From a virus, in the IMG/VR virus record IMGVR_UViG_3300036820_000041, positions 1-40,006 of that record: a DNA stretch of 40,006 nucleotides; one strand, given 5' to 3'. The notes beneath the pieces are model-generated. The model was not told the origin of the DNA, searched no databases, and was given only the letters and a program-made list of their open reading frames with translations. A program made the position numbers and the translations under genes. Positions 6,726 through 15,505 of the stretch are shown here, one piece after another (the stretch's first letter is position 1; every line of letters starts with the position of its first letter).

Positions 6726-8068
6726 GTCTTGTATCCTTTGCTCTGTGCGCGGTTGAGATCACTTGGTAGAATCGCCCTAAACTGTTGAGTCTCCGGGTTG
6801 AACACTAATTGATGGTCTTTGTACTTTGGTTCCTTTGCCATCTTGTCGAGGTAGTTAGTTGCTGTGTCCAAGTTGTTGATCTTACCTATAATTTCTGTTT
6901 GCTCACTTTCCCCTTTTTCTTCTGCTACCTTGAGTATGTCCGAATAGCTTGCATTGTTTCCGTAGTGCTTCAATCCCTTCGCTAGTGTGGTATCGTAGCT
7001 CATCTGTAACTCTGTCAATAGTCGCATCTGTTCTATGATTGCCCTTCTTCCATCCTCTGAGTTTAGTAATGTAGGTAGGCGCGCTTTGAAGGATTGCAAG
7101 TCGAAATTGGTCACCCTAGCACCGAAGAAGTTCTTGGCTTGTGAGATGAAGTCGTTGAGAGTCTTTACATACTGCTGCGTTTCTTTATTCACCCCTGCGA
7201 GCTTCTGTACGTTCTTAAATGGTTCCCCTGTCTCTGAATCGATTAGTAACCTTGAAACGCCATCTTGTACCTTCCCAGTATCGTTTAATGCCGTAAGCCT
7301 GTTGTAATGGATGAGCGCGTCTTGGCTAGCTTGATTCTTTGCCGTCACTTCCTTTAATTCTTTGCTGTTGAATGTTTGATTCTTCTCTCTCCACCGTACT
7401 CTGTCACTTGCTTTTGTTTCTGGAGGAGGTGAAATTTCTGGCCATTCTTCTTGTGGCTTGCCTGGTACTTTCTCAACCGCTGCTTCTATGGGTGCAATTG
7501 CTTCTTCAACAGGAAGCGGTATATCTTGGCCTACAGAAGCTTGTACTTGTTCTTGTGTAGGGGTAGACTGTTTAGGTTGTTGCATTCCTTCTGTGTCGTT
7601 CTGTTGAGGCGTAGGAGGCTTTCTAACACCACGAGACAGTTCATCAGTCACCACATCACTAACGTCTTGCTTCACAGATTTTGGCACGGCTGGATTCGCT
7701 ATGATCTTTGCTTCTACTGGCGTATATCCCTGACTCACTAGATCTGATACAAGTTGCTCTATCTCACCTGGCTTACCCACCTTTGCTCGCTTGATCTCTT
7801 CTTCACTCTTAGCTTTCCTCTTTAGCTCTTCAAATTGTTCCACACCCAAGTAATTGCTGAGTGCGCGTTGCTTTGCTTCAGGCCTGTATGTCTTCGCTCC
7901 TGTGATTGCGTTTAGCACATCCCTAGCACCTGCATTCGGTGGAAGATTCTGTATTGCTGCTTGTATCGAATTATCATCAGACCGGTTAATGTAGCCCTCT
8001 GTCGCACCACTACCGAACGAACTAAATGCCTTTGCCCAGTCGTCTTTTGCTGGAATGAATTGTGCCAT
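6707..8068 (-). CDS. Putative internal virion / ejection protein
   Basis: A 453-residue protein. The N-terminal 60 residues are Ala/Gly/Asn rich (WAKAFSSFGSGATEGYINRS), followed by helical charged stretches. A long Pro/Gln/Glu-rich linker at about 150-220 (PPTPQQNDTEGMQQPKQ) is followed by a helical C-terminal half. Linkers of this kind are usual in proteins packed inside the capsid and unfolded for ejection. No catalytic motif is visible. It starts two bases after the stop of the 8071-8616 gene and overlaps the next gene, so all three are one translational unit. Confidence 0.55.
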   Translation of the reverse strand: MAQFIPAKDDWAKAFSSFGSGATEGYINRSDDNSIQAAIQNLPPNAGARDVLNAITGAKTYRPEAKQRALSNYLGVEQFEELKRKAKSEEEIKRAKVGKPGEIEQLVSDLVSQGYTPVEAKIIANPAVPKSVKQDVSDVVTDELSRGVRKPPTPQQNDTEGMQQPKQSTPTQEQVQASVGQDIPLPVEEAIAPIEAAVEKVPGKPQEEWPEISPPPETKASDRVRWREKNQTFNSKELKEVTAKNQASQDALIHYNRLTALNDTGKVQDGVSRLLIDSETGEPFKNVQKLAGVNKETQQYVKTLNDFISQAKNFFGARVTNFDLQSFKARLPTLLNSEDGRRAIIEQMRLLTELQMSYDTTLAKGLKHYGNNASYSDILKVAEEKGESEQTEIIGKINNLDTATNYLDKMAKEPKYKDHQLVFNPETQQFRAILPSDLNRAQSKGYKTWRTAL

Positions 8069-8070
8069 CG

Positions 8071-8616
8071 TTACCCCGCTACTGCACTTTTGATTAAATT
8101 AGTCGCTGAACTTGCTACCCCTGGAATACCTGCTCCTGCTATCTGACCGATCCCCTGACCTGCCCCCTGCGCAAAGCCTTGTACAGCACCTGTGTTCCCT
8201 TGCTGGTAGATATTCTCAAAGCTCTTTGTGCCAAGTGCTGTGTTAACGCCTGCCAATTGATTCTGCTTTTGTTGCTCCTGCGCTTGGTACATGAGCTGGG
8301 CAAGCTTCGATTGCAAGTCCGTCCCAGCTTTCAGGCGTGCTTTGTTGAAACTTGACCCCTGCACGCTGCCACTATTGATGAACTGATGCGTGAGCTTTGG
8401 TAAAATATCTTCCTCGAACATCTTCAATGCCGGCTTCGATACACCTTCCTCAAACCCCTTCTGGTCAAATGAACCAAACAATTCCTTGAATGCACCGGTA
8501 CCTTTCGTCAGACCTTCGCTAATCAGTGCCATCAACTCTTCTTGCAGCGGCGTTTGCGTACCGGCTTTCTTGATCTTATCCTTCCCACCAAACAAAAATT
8601 CATTCAATTTAGGCAT
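8071..8616 (-). CDS. Putative ejection protein with Gly/Ala-rich C-terminus
   Basis: A 181-residue protein beginning MPKLNEFLFGGKDKIKK. The first 130 residues are helical, with a Gln-rich stretch (AQEQQKQNQLAG). The last 40 residues (AVQGFAQGAGQGIGQIAGAG and on) are small and hydrophobic, a membrane-active look shared with P22 gp7-like ejection proteins. The motif FINSGSVQGSSFNKARLKAG recalls 'GS..S..F..A...A' regions of gp7-like proteins. A GAGGGAA site precedes the ATG. Confidence 0.6.
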   Translation of the reverse strand: MPKLNEFLFGGKDKIKKAGTQTPLQEELMALISEGLTKGTGAFKELFGSFDQKGFEEGVSKPALKMFEEDILPKLTHQFINSGSVQGSSFNKARLKAGTDLQSKLAQLMYQAQEQQKQNQLAGVNTALGTKSFENIYQQGNTGAVQGFAQGAGQGIGQIAGAGIPGVASSATNLIKSAVAG

Positions 8617-8623
8617 AGTTCCC

Positions 8624-9112
8624 TCAGTTCTTTAAATAATACACAGTCACGTAGCCAGAGTACGCACTATAGTCAGTTCCCCCGCTTGTCAGTACAATGT
8701 TCGCGCCAGTGCAGAGCATCCCAATACTGTTCGCCCCTGTCACCGCATCAACATATGGCAAGACCAACGTATTACTAGAGAAGGTCGTTCCATTGCTCAC
8801 ATAACCCTCGATAGAGATCACTTTCAGTACGTCATTCTTCAGTGGTGCGATTGTCAGCGGTATCGTATTCACAGTTCCCCCGCTTGTCCATGAAGCAGTC
8901 GCAAGCGTTAACGTCCATATCGGCTGACCATCGATCCAGGTAAAACTCGTCTGCCGCTCAGCAGTAAAGAAACTCTCGTCATTGATGGTCGCATTCACAG
9001 AGTTCGCTACCGCAATGTGCTGCTGCTGCAACTGGTACTGGAATTGCTCTCTCTGGTCTTCCGGCTTGCCTTCGTACTTCTGCCAGCTAAAGTTCGGTTG
9101 TAGTTTCGCCAT
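8624..9112 (-). CDS. Phage virion protein, tail-associated
   Basis: A 162-residue protein. A helical start (WQKYEGKPEDQREQFQYQLQ) is followed by a beta-rich body with FTWIDGQPIWTLTLATASW, TIPLTIAPLKNDVLKVISIEG and a C-terminal GTDYSAYSGYVTVYYLKN. Proteins with this 'SFTW..G..IWT' and 'DYSAYSGYVT.YY' pattern sit next to the stabilisation gene in many podophages. They are probably tail-needle or collar parts; no experimental role is known to me. It abuts the 763-residue gene (stop and start share base 9112) and leaves seven bases to the next. Confidence 0.65.
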   Translation of the reverse strand: MAKLQPNFSWQKYEGKPEDQREQFQYQLQQQHIAVANSVNATINDESFFTAERQTSFTWIDGQPIWTLTLATASWTSGGTVNTIPLTIAPLKNDVLKVISIEGYVSNGTTFSSNTLVLPYVDAVTGANSIGMLCTGANIVLTSGGTDYSAYSGYVTVYYLKN

Positions 9113-11403
9113 TAGTTAAACACCCTTCCAGCAGGTTTCATGTATAGCACCATCGCATGTATGTATATCGGCTGGTCTACTGTGCTTGTAAAGTCCGCCG
9201 AGTTCTGATAAAACCTGACCGTGTGCTCTTTGCCTACTGCTCCTACATAGATCCGCTTCCATACCTTTGTCTGATTCGTGGTTGGGCTCATCGCATCTTT
9301 TGTATTAAACGTAAGCATTGTCTCTTGATAAAATCCTTGAGGAGTGCCGGTAGAATCGATATAAAGTTGGTCATTGAGATAGAACTGCACGCGGAGAGTT
9401 GAAGTACTATAGGCAGAGACAAACAAATCCACATAGCCAAGTCGAGCAAGCTGTCCATCTTCAATAAATGGGTTAAAGTTCTTCGAAATCACACTCATCA
9501 ACACAGGAGTAGTCCCATCGCCAAGAGTGTTTCCGTTATTCAGTTGATACACCTTATCGAATTGATCCCCGGCTAAGTCTATCAGCGCATCGTTCGTCAG
9601 TTGGTAGCTTCCCCACGTGTCTTCCATATCCTCCCACTCAGTAAAGATAGTCCCCCAAGTAGGCACGTTAAGAATCTGACCAAAGCCTAAACAGCTGAAA
9701 GGAAATTGATACACCGCATAGGTTCCGTCGAGATAGTTGAAAGCAAGCACGTTATCTGAAGCGGTAGTTTGCGATTGATCCATGGGCTTACTGTTGTAGC
9801 AAAGCCAGCCCTCCTTCAAGTCATCGAAACGCTCTCCATAACACTGCTGTATACTCGTCTGGTTCATGAATGGCACGGGAGTCTGCTGCGCAATTCGTGT
9901 CGGGTTAGTGAAGTCCGGGATAATCTCGTCAGCTCTCTTCACGTTCACACCATCAGAGGCAACAATCGCAGGACGGCCCACAGAAGAGAACCACGTGTCA
10001 TAGTTGATAGAGGAGTACGGTGCATTGCAAGCCCAGATAGAGTTGGTAGAGTCCCAGCGAAAAGGATCGAAAGCATCAGCCGTATAACGAAAGACCCTCT
10101 CTGACTTACTAAAACGAACCACAAGATCAGAGTTGATATAGCCTATCGTTTGAATGGATTGGCTTGTGTCCGCTGATAGAAAGTCGTCGTTGGTAAAGTT
10201 CAATGGTTCGAGAAAGACTGACCAATAGATCGTACTCACCTGCGGAACACCACTCACCGTCGGAGCAATCAGCAGAAGAGCCTGACGGTAAGTAAACACA
10301 TGCAAACACCGACTAATATCAAACGAAGGCACTCCCCCACTCGAACTGACCGTCATTATCCCTAGGTTCGTATTGAGATAGTGAACCGATACCCCATCAT
10401 AGTAAAATATCGGATCAACGTTGTTAGCAAAGAAAGCCTTGTATTGATAGTTGGTCAGCGAAAAAAAGTTAGAGATAGAGCCAGTGAATAAGTTCCCGTA
10501 GATGCCTGTAGTACTGTCGACATAGTTTCCGCTAGGAAGATTAGTCCCAAAAGTGATTGTGTATGCTCCAGTGACATAGTTGACAGAACCTGAAGTGACA
10601 CCAGAGCCAATCAATCCACCTACGCCATTGTCTGTGATTACAACTCCTGCGGAAGCCCCTGTCGAAAGATACTCCGTCCAAACAAGCGTACCAGGGACAA
10701 ACGGAACCCCAGGAAGAGTACCTGTGTATGTTGCCGTCATGCCATCACCAGTGAAGATCGCAGAGGAATAATAGTCATGCGGTAGTTCACTTACGGCTTG
10801 CAATGTATCAGAGTTAGAAGCTAAGACACCAAAGTTGCTCACAATCTGTCCCACACGCAACTGATCGAATACAAGGACTTGCTGCGAACCATTTTGATTA
10901 TAGTACTGCTTGATGCCCATGATCGCTGATGTAGAAGAAGGTGCCACATCCCAGCTAATGAAAATATTGCTATAGGTTCCACTAGGAGGAGCAGTATTGA
11001 AGGTGATAGAATACGCCCCTGTGGAGATATTAACGGTCCCTGTACCTCCAGCACTGCCAGTCAGGTTCACAACGGTAGAAGAGGCATCGCTAGAGTAAGA
11101 AAACGTCTCCGCAGAAGCACCAACACTGATCGTACCATAAGCGGTAATGTTCGAAGTCTTAGGCAATGGATTCAAGGTACCAGTAAAAGTCACAGTCATG
11201 CCATCAGGGGTACCAAGGCTAGCGATCTTCCGGTTAGTGAAGCGTGCAAACAAAGTATAGCCGGCAATTTTCTCAAGTACACCCCGATAGTTATGCGCAT
11301 TGAGTAACGATTGGTATGCCTCACGCGGAAGGAGCCAGGGTTCTAACGCTTCATCCAGAGATACACGAGAATTACTAATAGCGAAACCTTTGTATTCATT
11401 CAT
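9112..11403 (-). CDS. Tail stabilisation / head-completion protein (P22 gp10-like) with two inserted Ig-like domains
   Basis: A 763-residue protein. The core resembles gp10-like stabilisation proteins: an early RGVLEKIAGYTLFARF segment, then IMGIKQYYNQNGSQQVLVFDQ near 160-180, KAFFANNVDPIFYYDG near 320, VRFSKSERVFRYTAD, and a C-terminal MVLYMKPAG. Two extra beta domains at about 65-150 and 218-300 share D-G-M-T-x-T-(F/Y)-T-G-T-L at the start and T-G-A-Y-(S/T)-I-T-F-(N/G)-T-x-x-P-S-G at the end, so they are duplicates inserted into the core. It acts at the portal-tail junction, sealing DNA in. Assignment rests on pattern and position. Confidence 0.7.
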   Translation of the reverse strand: MNEYKGFAISNSRVSLDEALEPWLLPREAYQSLLNAHNYRGVLEKIAGYTLFARFTNRKIASLGTPDGMTVTFTGTLNPLPKTSNITAYGTISVGASAETFSYSSDASSTVVNLTGSAGGTGTVNISTGAYSITFNTAPPSGTYSNIFISWDVAPSSTSAIMGIKQYYNQNGSQQVLVFDQLRVGQIVSNFGVLASNSDTLQAVSELPHDYYSSAIFTGDGMTATYTGTLPGVPFVPGTLVWTEYLSTGASAGVVITDNGVGGLIGSGVTSGSVNYVTGAYTITFGTNLPSGNYVDSTTGIYGNLFTGSISNFFSLTNYQYKAFFANNVDPIFYYDGVSVHYLNTNLGIMTVSSSGGVPSFDISRCLHVFTYRQALLLIAPTVSGVPQVSTIYWSVFLEPLNFTNDDFLSADTSQSIQTIGYINSDLVVRFSKSERVFRYTADAFDPFRWDSTNSIWACNAPYSSINYDTWFSSVGRPAIVASDGVNVKRADEIIPDFTNPTRIAQQTPVPFMNQTSIQQCYGERFDDLKEGWLCYNSKPMDQSQTTASDNVLAFNYLDGTYAVYQFPFSCLGFGQILNVPTWGTIFTEWEDMEDTWGSYQLTNDALIDLAGDQFDKVYQLNNGNTLGDGTTPVLMSVISKNFNPFIEDGQLARLGYVDLFVSAYSTSTLRVQFYLNDQLYIDSTGTPQGFYQETMLTFNTKDAMSPTTNQTKVWKRIYVGAVGKEHTVRFYQNSADFTSTVDQPIYIHAMVLYMKPAGRVFN

Positions 11404-11972
11404 GGCGTATAGTAAACCACCACGTACTTGTAGGTTCCATTGTAAGAACTACTTGTTGTCTGTGCTTGTAGTATCCTGCCAGAGGTGTTCAAGGTAATAT
11501 TCGGGTCAGCATCACTCGCGAATGGCAGTTGTAGCGTGGATGTACTCGTGATAAACAAACCAACCGCATAAGCAACGCCACCGATCCCAGTTGGAGGAAG
11601 TAAGTAGTATTGCCCAACAGAATTAGCCGGTATCGTGACCACATTCGCAGCAGAGGTAGTGAGAGCTACCGTGCCAGTCAGTACCGTTTGAGCAAGCGCA
11701 CCCGTCTGCAAGAAGTAAGCCGTGCCATTGTAGTACTTCGGTAACCCACCACTGACGTAATACAAGCCGTTAGTTCCCGCAGGGAGACTTCCAGGATCGC
11801 TCTGGTTCGGCATCGACGCTTGCAAGTGATACATGTCCGAACCACTGCCGCTATCATTGAAGTTATGCTCGGTACCAATGCCAGTCTCCAAGAAACCGAA
11901 GTTGGCCTGAATCAAGGGTTGCGTTGCTGCTATTTGTTGGTTTGCCTGCGGGACGTTGTCTGTGTAAGCCAT
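11400..11972 (-). CDS. Fibre-like virion protein
   Basis: A 190-residue protein. The start, YTDNVPQANQQIAATQPLIQ and then ANFGFLETGIGTEHNF, is a helix-turn pattern often seen at the N-terminus of podophage structural proteins. Next comes a fibre-type middle (GTNGLYYVSGGLPKYYNGTA) and a beta-rich end, with TSSSYNGTYKYVVVYYTP at the C-terminus. The C-terminal pattern is shared with the 8624-9112 protein, so both may be beta-sandwich tips. It overlaps the stabilisation gene by four bases (ATGA). Confidence 0.65.
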   Translation of the reverse strand: MAYTDNVPQANQQIAATQPLIQANFGFLETGIGTEHNFNDSGSGSDMYHLQASMPNQSDPGSLPAGTNGLYYVSGGLPKYYNGTAYFLQTGALAQTVLTGTVALTTSAANVVTIPANSVGQYYLLPPTGIGGVAYAVGLFITSTSTLQLPFASDADPNITLNTSGRILQAQTTSSSYNGTYKYVVVYYTP

Positions 11973-11984
11973 GCCATTATTCCT

Positions 11985-12965
11985 TTAAAACTTTGATATA
12001 GACCTTTCGTACAGAAGCTCCTCGTAAGTGTCTTGCATACATACGTCCTTGAAGCGGGTGTACTCCGGAAGGTATTGGTCATATTGGTCCATTTGGTTGA
12101 AGAGCTTGAATCGATGCAAAGCCGCCCCTAGCGCAATCAGTGGTCCTAGGTCAGGGCGGAATGGCACGTCGATATAGTTCAGAAATGGCTGCGGTACCTG
12201 TATGCCTTCCATCTTGATTAGATACACTTGATCCGGCACAGGACGCAGAACAAACATATTCACTGCATTGAGCGTCCCCTGTGTAGCGTCAAGCAAGGGT
12301 GTCTGTGGGTAGAACAAGATTGCCTGCGGACGGTTTGGCATGTACGTTTGTGAGGTGGCCGCGATAGATGCATTAGCCGCAGGATTTGAAAGAAAAACTA
12401 AGCCAGTCAGAGTTCCCGTAGAATAGTCTATAGAACCGGAGACAGAGCCAGTGTTGCCAAGAGGAGCCACTTGAGTAAGTCCTCCGGTCCCATTATCTTG
12501 CACGACTTGAGTTCCATCGGTGACATATAAGCTCCTTGGTAAGATTGGGTAGGCAGATATCTGGGCAGAAAAGTCATTGATAGTTGTGTAAGTTCCTATC
12601 GTTTGTTTGTTGAGTTGCTGCGGATAGTCTTGATAGAAAGTGCCCTGATCCGTGTACCATTCAATACCAAACCCGTCGGCGTACACTGTCGGATTCACGG
12701 TCTGAAAGCCAGCGGGCGCAAGGTACTGATCTATGTTCGCCTGGCAATAAAACTGGTAGAACGTGTAACCCCAGAAGATCTTTAGCTCCTTCGGCAACAC
12801 GTATTGATAGTAATAATTAATTAACGTGCAACATTGAGCGTCGGAATACATCGAAGCATCCGGAATACCACAAATGGATCGAAACTCCGACAGGATCGCG
12901 TTAAAGTTCCATCCGGCCGTAGAATTCCAGTTCGCTAAAGGATATCCCGGTATTGCTCCTGTCAT
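11985..12965 (-). CDS. Head-tail connector / tail accessory factor
   Basis: A 326-residue protein. The N-terminal part has FNAILSEFRSICGIPDASMY with a following long helix (CTLINYYYQYVLPKELKIFW), as in head-tail connectors just upstream of stabilisation proteins (P22 gp4-type position). Residues about 140-210 look like a third copy of the inserted Ig-like domain: VVQDNGTGGL, SGSIDYSTGTLTGLVF, then a Pro/Asn segment. The C-terminal third returns to a helical core, PFRPDLGPLIALGAALHRFK and YTRFKDVCMQDTYEELLYER. It shares its last base with the ATG region of the next gene (stop and start meet at 12965). Confidence 0.6.
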   Translation of the reverse strand: MTGAIPGYPLANWNSTAGWNFNAILSEFRSICGIPDASMYSDAQCCTLINYYYQYVLPKELKIFWGYTFYQFYCQANIDQYLAPAGFQTVNPTVYADGFGIEWYTDQGTFYQDYPQQLNKQTIGTYTTINDFSAQISAYPILPRSLYVTDGTQVVQDNGTGGLTQVAPLGNTGSVSGSIDYSTGTLTGLVFLSNPAANASIAATSQTYMPNRPQAILFYPQTPLLDATQGTLNAVNMFVLRPVPDQVYLIKMEGIQVPQPFLNYIDVPFRPDLGPLIALGAALHRFKLFNQMDQYDQYLPEYTRFKDVCMQDTYEELLYERSISKF

Positions 12966-13366
12966 TACGTCCTCTCACAAACAAAGTGCGTTCTGTACCC
13001 TGCTACGTAGATCTCTGGTATCCCTTCCTTGTTGCGTCGGTGCTTGTGAATATTCTCCCGGCAGCTCTCCAAGTTTCGAATAACCTCTAACGGCAGCTCG
13101 TACTTTTCACCGTCGATGAGTTTGTACTGCTTGAATGGATGTGTCTTGCTAGCATAGTGAAATTCCAGAGGGTATCCGGGGTCTCGCTGATTTCGAAAGG
13201 TGATCGTCTCTATCTTTGGTATCTCTGTGGCAACGACTACCTGCCCTTCCTTCATCTCTTTAGCAATCACTTCCATAGACTCATTCGCTGGTCCAGTTAG
13301 ATACTCCTCCTGCAATTGCTCTACAGGTACCTTCTTCTCTCTCTCTTTCTTCAAAACTACTGTCAT
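12965..13366 (-). CDS. Conserved phage structural-module protein of unknown role
   Basis: A 133-residue charged protein. A Lys/Glu-rich start (MTVVLKKEREKKVPVEQLQE) is followed by TITFRNQRDPGYPLEFHYAS, the phrase THPFKQYKLIDGEKYELPLE, then NLESCRENIHKHRRNKEGIP. Phage proteins with 'FRN.RDPG.PLEFHY' lie between capsid and connector genes. I can give no function. GAGGG lies just before the ATG, itself just downstream of a late-motif copy (13375-13404), so this gene seems to start a transcription unit for tail genes. Confidence 0.65.
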   Translation of the reverse strand: MTVVLKKEREKKVPVEQLQEEYLTGPANESMEVIAKEMKEGQVVVATEIPKIETITFRNQRDPGYPLEFHYASKTHPFKQYKLIDGEKYELPLEVIRNLESCRENIHKHRRNKEGIPEIYVAGYRTHFVCERT

Positions 13367-13374
13367 AAACCCTC

Positions 13375-13404
13375 TTAAAATAAATTCTTTACAATTGAGA
13401 CAAA
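13375..13404 (-). promoter_or_regulatory. Conserved 30-base late element, copy 2
   Basis: On the minus strand it begins TTTGTCTCAATTGTAAAG and ends TTTATTTTAA. It matches copy 1 at 26 of 30 positions and the 16282-16311 copy at 24 of 30. It lies eight bases before the ATG at 13366. Confidence 0.65.
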
Positions 13405-13409
13405 TTTTT

Positions 13410-13760
13410 TTACATGTTATACATCAGTCCCGGAGGATTGGTCGCAGTGGCAGGAAACGATATAATGTTCACCTCCCCACCAGACACATACGGCATAAAC
13501 TTACTTGTATCGACCGCTTGACCACGAATTGTGTATAATTGAAATGTCTGCGCTTCCGTGTTTAAGTTTCCCACCACATACCGGTTATCGTTGACCTGAA
13601 GCATTCCTTGTACCTTTGATAGAGTCACGGTTTGGCCCACAGCAAGCGAATACCCTACAGGATTCGTTACCGCATTCACAGTCACCGTACCAGGCAAAGA
13701 TTGAGAAATGTTCGTCACAAAATACACTGTCGCTAATGGAAACCCTGAAGGCGCTGTCAT
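13410..13760 (-). CDS. Small virion protein with FCCH-like beta domain
   Basis: A 116-residue protein made almost only of one domain, residues about 15-101: VTNISQSLPGTVTVNAVTN, then LAVGQTVTLSKVQGMLQVND, RYVVGNLNTEAQTFQLYT, and YVSGGEVNIISFP. The order 'I.....PG.VTV....... G..VT.S.V.GM..LN...Y.V.......F.LY........Y.SGG' is the E1 FCCH-like barrel often found in phage structural proteins. The same domain forms part of the next upstream gene. Possibly a capsid decoration or tail protein; unproven. Confidence 0.65.
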   Translation of the reverse strand: MTAPSGFPLATVYFVTNISQSLPGTVTVNAVTNPVGYSLAVGQTVTLSKVQGMLQVNDNRYVVGNLNTEAQTFQLYTIRGQAVDTSKFMPYVSGGEVNIISFPATATNPPGLMYNM

Positions 13761-13812
13761 GTTGCTCCATACTCCCAGGAAAGAGCCGAAACCCCTTCCT
13801 AGGTAAGTTTGT

Positions 13813-14529
13813 TTAGTATCCAGTCGGTGTATTCAAGAACGCTTCCCACCAGATAAGGTTTGTGCTCGCTCCGACAACCCCAGTACCCAAGATCACACCC
13901 TCGTAGCCAATGTCATACTGATTACCCGCAGGTTGCCCAGGAGTGATGACTTGACCCGTAGTTGCATTCAACACAGGTGCTGTAGGTGGATAAGAGATCT
14001 GATTCACAATTCCTCCGGAAACATATGCTCCGAAAGCAGAGGTATTCACTGGATTGCCGTAGGTGTCATATAGCTGAAACGTACTGCCAGAGATACCCGC
14101 GATGATGTACCGTTTTGTGTTGAGCTGCGTCATGCCTACAACACTAGAAATCGTCACCGTCATACCATTAACGAGTGTCAAGGTATTGGTTGGACTCACT
14201 GAAGACACGGTAACGACACCAGGATTCGCTTGAGTAATCCCTGTGATAACGTACTGTGTGCTCTGCCAATCTCCACCAAGAATCACCGGAGTGACACCAT
14301 TGGAAGTGATTAGCGTAGTCACAGGCGCACCAGAGGTGTACGTGTTAATCAAAGCGTTAGCACTCGGAACCACATTATTTATCCACAGAGAGTAACCAAC
14401 AGCAGGCGTAGAACTGTCGGCAGCAAGCACCGTGTAGTTGTAAAGCTGGATCTTGTCTGGAACGAAACCCAAGGGAAGCGTCACAGCAGCTCCAGCACTG
14501 ATAAAGGAACCATTTCGATATTGACTCAT
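13813..14529 (-). CDS. Virion protein with FCCH-like domain, next to capsid gene
   Basis: A 238-residue protein. An N-terminal beta domain (MSQYRNGSFISAGAAVTLPL, then FVPDKIQLYNY) is followed at about 95-180 by an FCCH-like domain: ITGITQANPGVVTVSS, LVNGMTVTISSVVGMTQLNT, RYIIAGISGSTFQLYDT, YVSGGIVNQISYP. A C-terminal section ends LIWWEAFLNTPTGY. The N-terminal pattern 'G.....P..I...N' is seen in phage decoration-type proteins. AGGAG lies upstream of the ATG, and the gene follows the capsid gene by 13 bases. Confidence 0.65.
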   Translation of the reverse strand: MSQYRNGSFISAGAAVTLPLGFVPDKIQLYNYTVLAADSSTPAVGYSLWINNVVPSANALINTYTSGAPVTTLITSNGVTPVILGGDWQSTQYVITGITQANPGVVTVSSVSPTNTLTLVNGMTVTISSVVGMTQLNTKRYIIAGISGSTFQLYDTYGNPVNTSAFGAYVSGGIVNQISYPPTAPVLNATTGQVITPGQPAGNQYDIGYEGVILGTGVVGASTNLIWWEAFLNTPTGY

Positions 14530-14542
14530 TTATTCTCTCCTG

Positions 14543-15487
14543 TTACAATCGTTGTGTGGACAATAGGCGTGTGATCCAGTTGTCGTTCAAGAGTCGTGTC
14601 GCAAATGGGTACTTATATCCAACACTCCCTCTTTGGTTTAATGGATCGCTCGTACCACTGGAACCAAGCGGCTTCACGATGAATTCGGCCTCTTTTGAAC
14701 CAAGCTTGACCACTCCATATGCTTCCTGGCCAACGATAATACTGTTCCAGACTGGATTCGATGCACCGTTGTTATAACCATTAGTGCTGAGCAACCATCG
14801 GCAATTATTTGTACTACCCCATTCCGCCTCTAACGCATCCATAGGGTTAGGATAGTTCGCTACGCTCAGGAAGTCCGCACAAGCTTCTAAGTCGAGCTGA
14901 AGCGTCACATCCATGAATCCCCAAAAACTGCTACGTACTGGACTAGTCGCGAAGCGGTTTTCCCCAGGGATTGGCTTCGTCATCAACCGCGCATTCCCTA
15001 ATCGAAGAGCACGTACCGCAGTTTTAATATCCTGTGTAGTTAGCTCTGTCGGGGTTAGTCCATCAATTCCGTATTGGCATGAGATCGAACTTGCTGTCGC
15101 GACCATCATGTTACGAATCAGGGTGTCGATTGTTAAGCCTAATTGTAAACTTAATACTCTAGTTGCTTCATTTAATACTCTGTCCTGTACTGTGAATTGA
15201 ACCTGATCGGTAATAACGACAAAGTTCCCGTACCATTGAATTTGTGTACTAAAGTCCGTGACAGCGAGAGAATCCCCTGGCGGTGTCGTTCCATCTTGGA
15301 TAGGTACTGTTGCTGCAAGAAGCGTACTGTACCGACGAAAGACCATCTGGTTACCAGAGTTCAGCGGTATAGTTCTTCTTTGAGCAAACAAATCATAAAT
15401 ATAATAAGGTCTTGCCAAGGTCAGCAGTAGTCGGTCAAAGTAAGTCCGTACTTCTGGGGGTACTTGGGCTGTAGTCGTAAGTGGCAT
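14543..15487 (-). CDS. Major capsid protein, N4-gp56 family
   Basis: A 314-residue protein, close to the family's usual ~300-400. Family signs: an N-terminal LTTTAQVPPEVRTYFDRLLL, the GNQMVFRRYSTLLAATVPI strand-turn with the P-loop TPPGDS, the 'W-Y-G-N-F-V-V-I-T-D-Q' spine, DTLIRNMMVATASS, and a C-terminal VWNSIIVGQEAYGVVKLGSK-type end before the conserved GSVGYKYPFATRLLNDNWI. It has the HK97 fold by family. It forms the icosahedral shell and is preceded by the scaffold gene, the usual order. The start is supported by an AAGG site; in the core all expected segments are present. Confidence 0.9.
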   Translation of the reverse strand: MPLTTTAQVPPEVRTYFDRLLLTLARPYYIYDLFAQRRTIPLNSGNQMVFRRYSTLLAATVPIQDGTTPPGDSLAVTDFSTQIQWYGNFVVITDQVQFTVQDRVLNEATRVLSLQLGLTIDTLIRNMMVATASSISCQYGIDGLTPTELTTQDIKTAVRALRLGNARLMTKPIPGENRFATSPVRSSFWGFMDVTLQLDLEACADFLSVANYPNPMDALEAEWGSTNNCRWLLSTNGYNNGASNPVWNSIIVGQEAYGVVKLGSKEAEFIVKPLGSSGTSDPLNQRGSVGYKYPFATRLLNDNWITRLLSTQRL

Positions 15488-15505
15488 ATATCAACCTTTG
15501 TGGGG

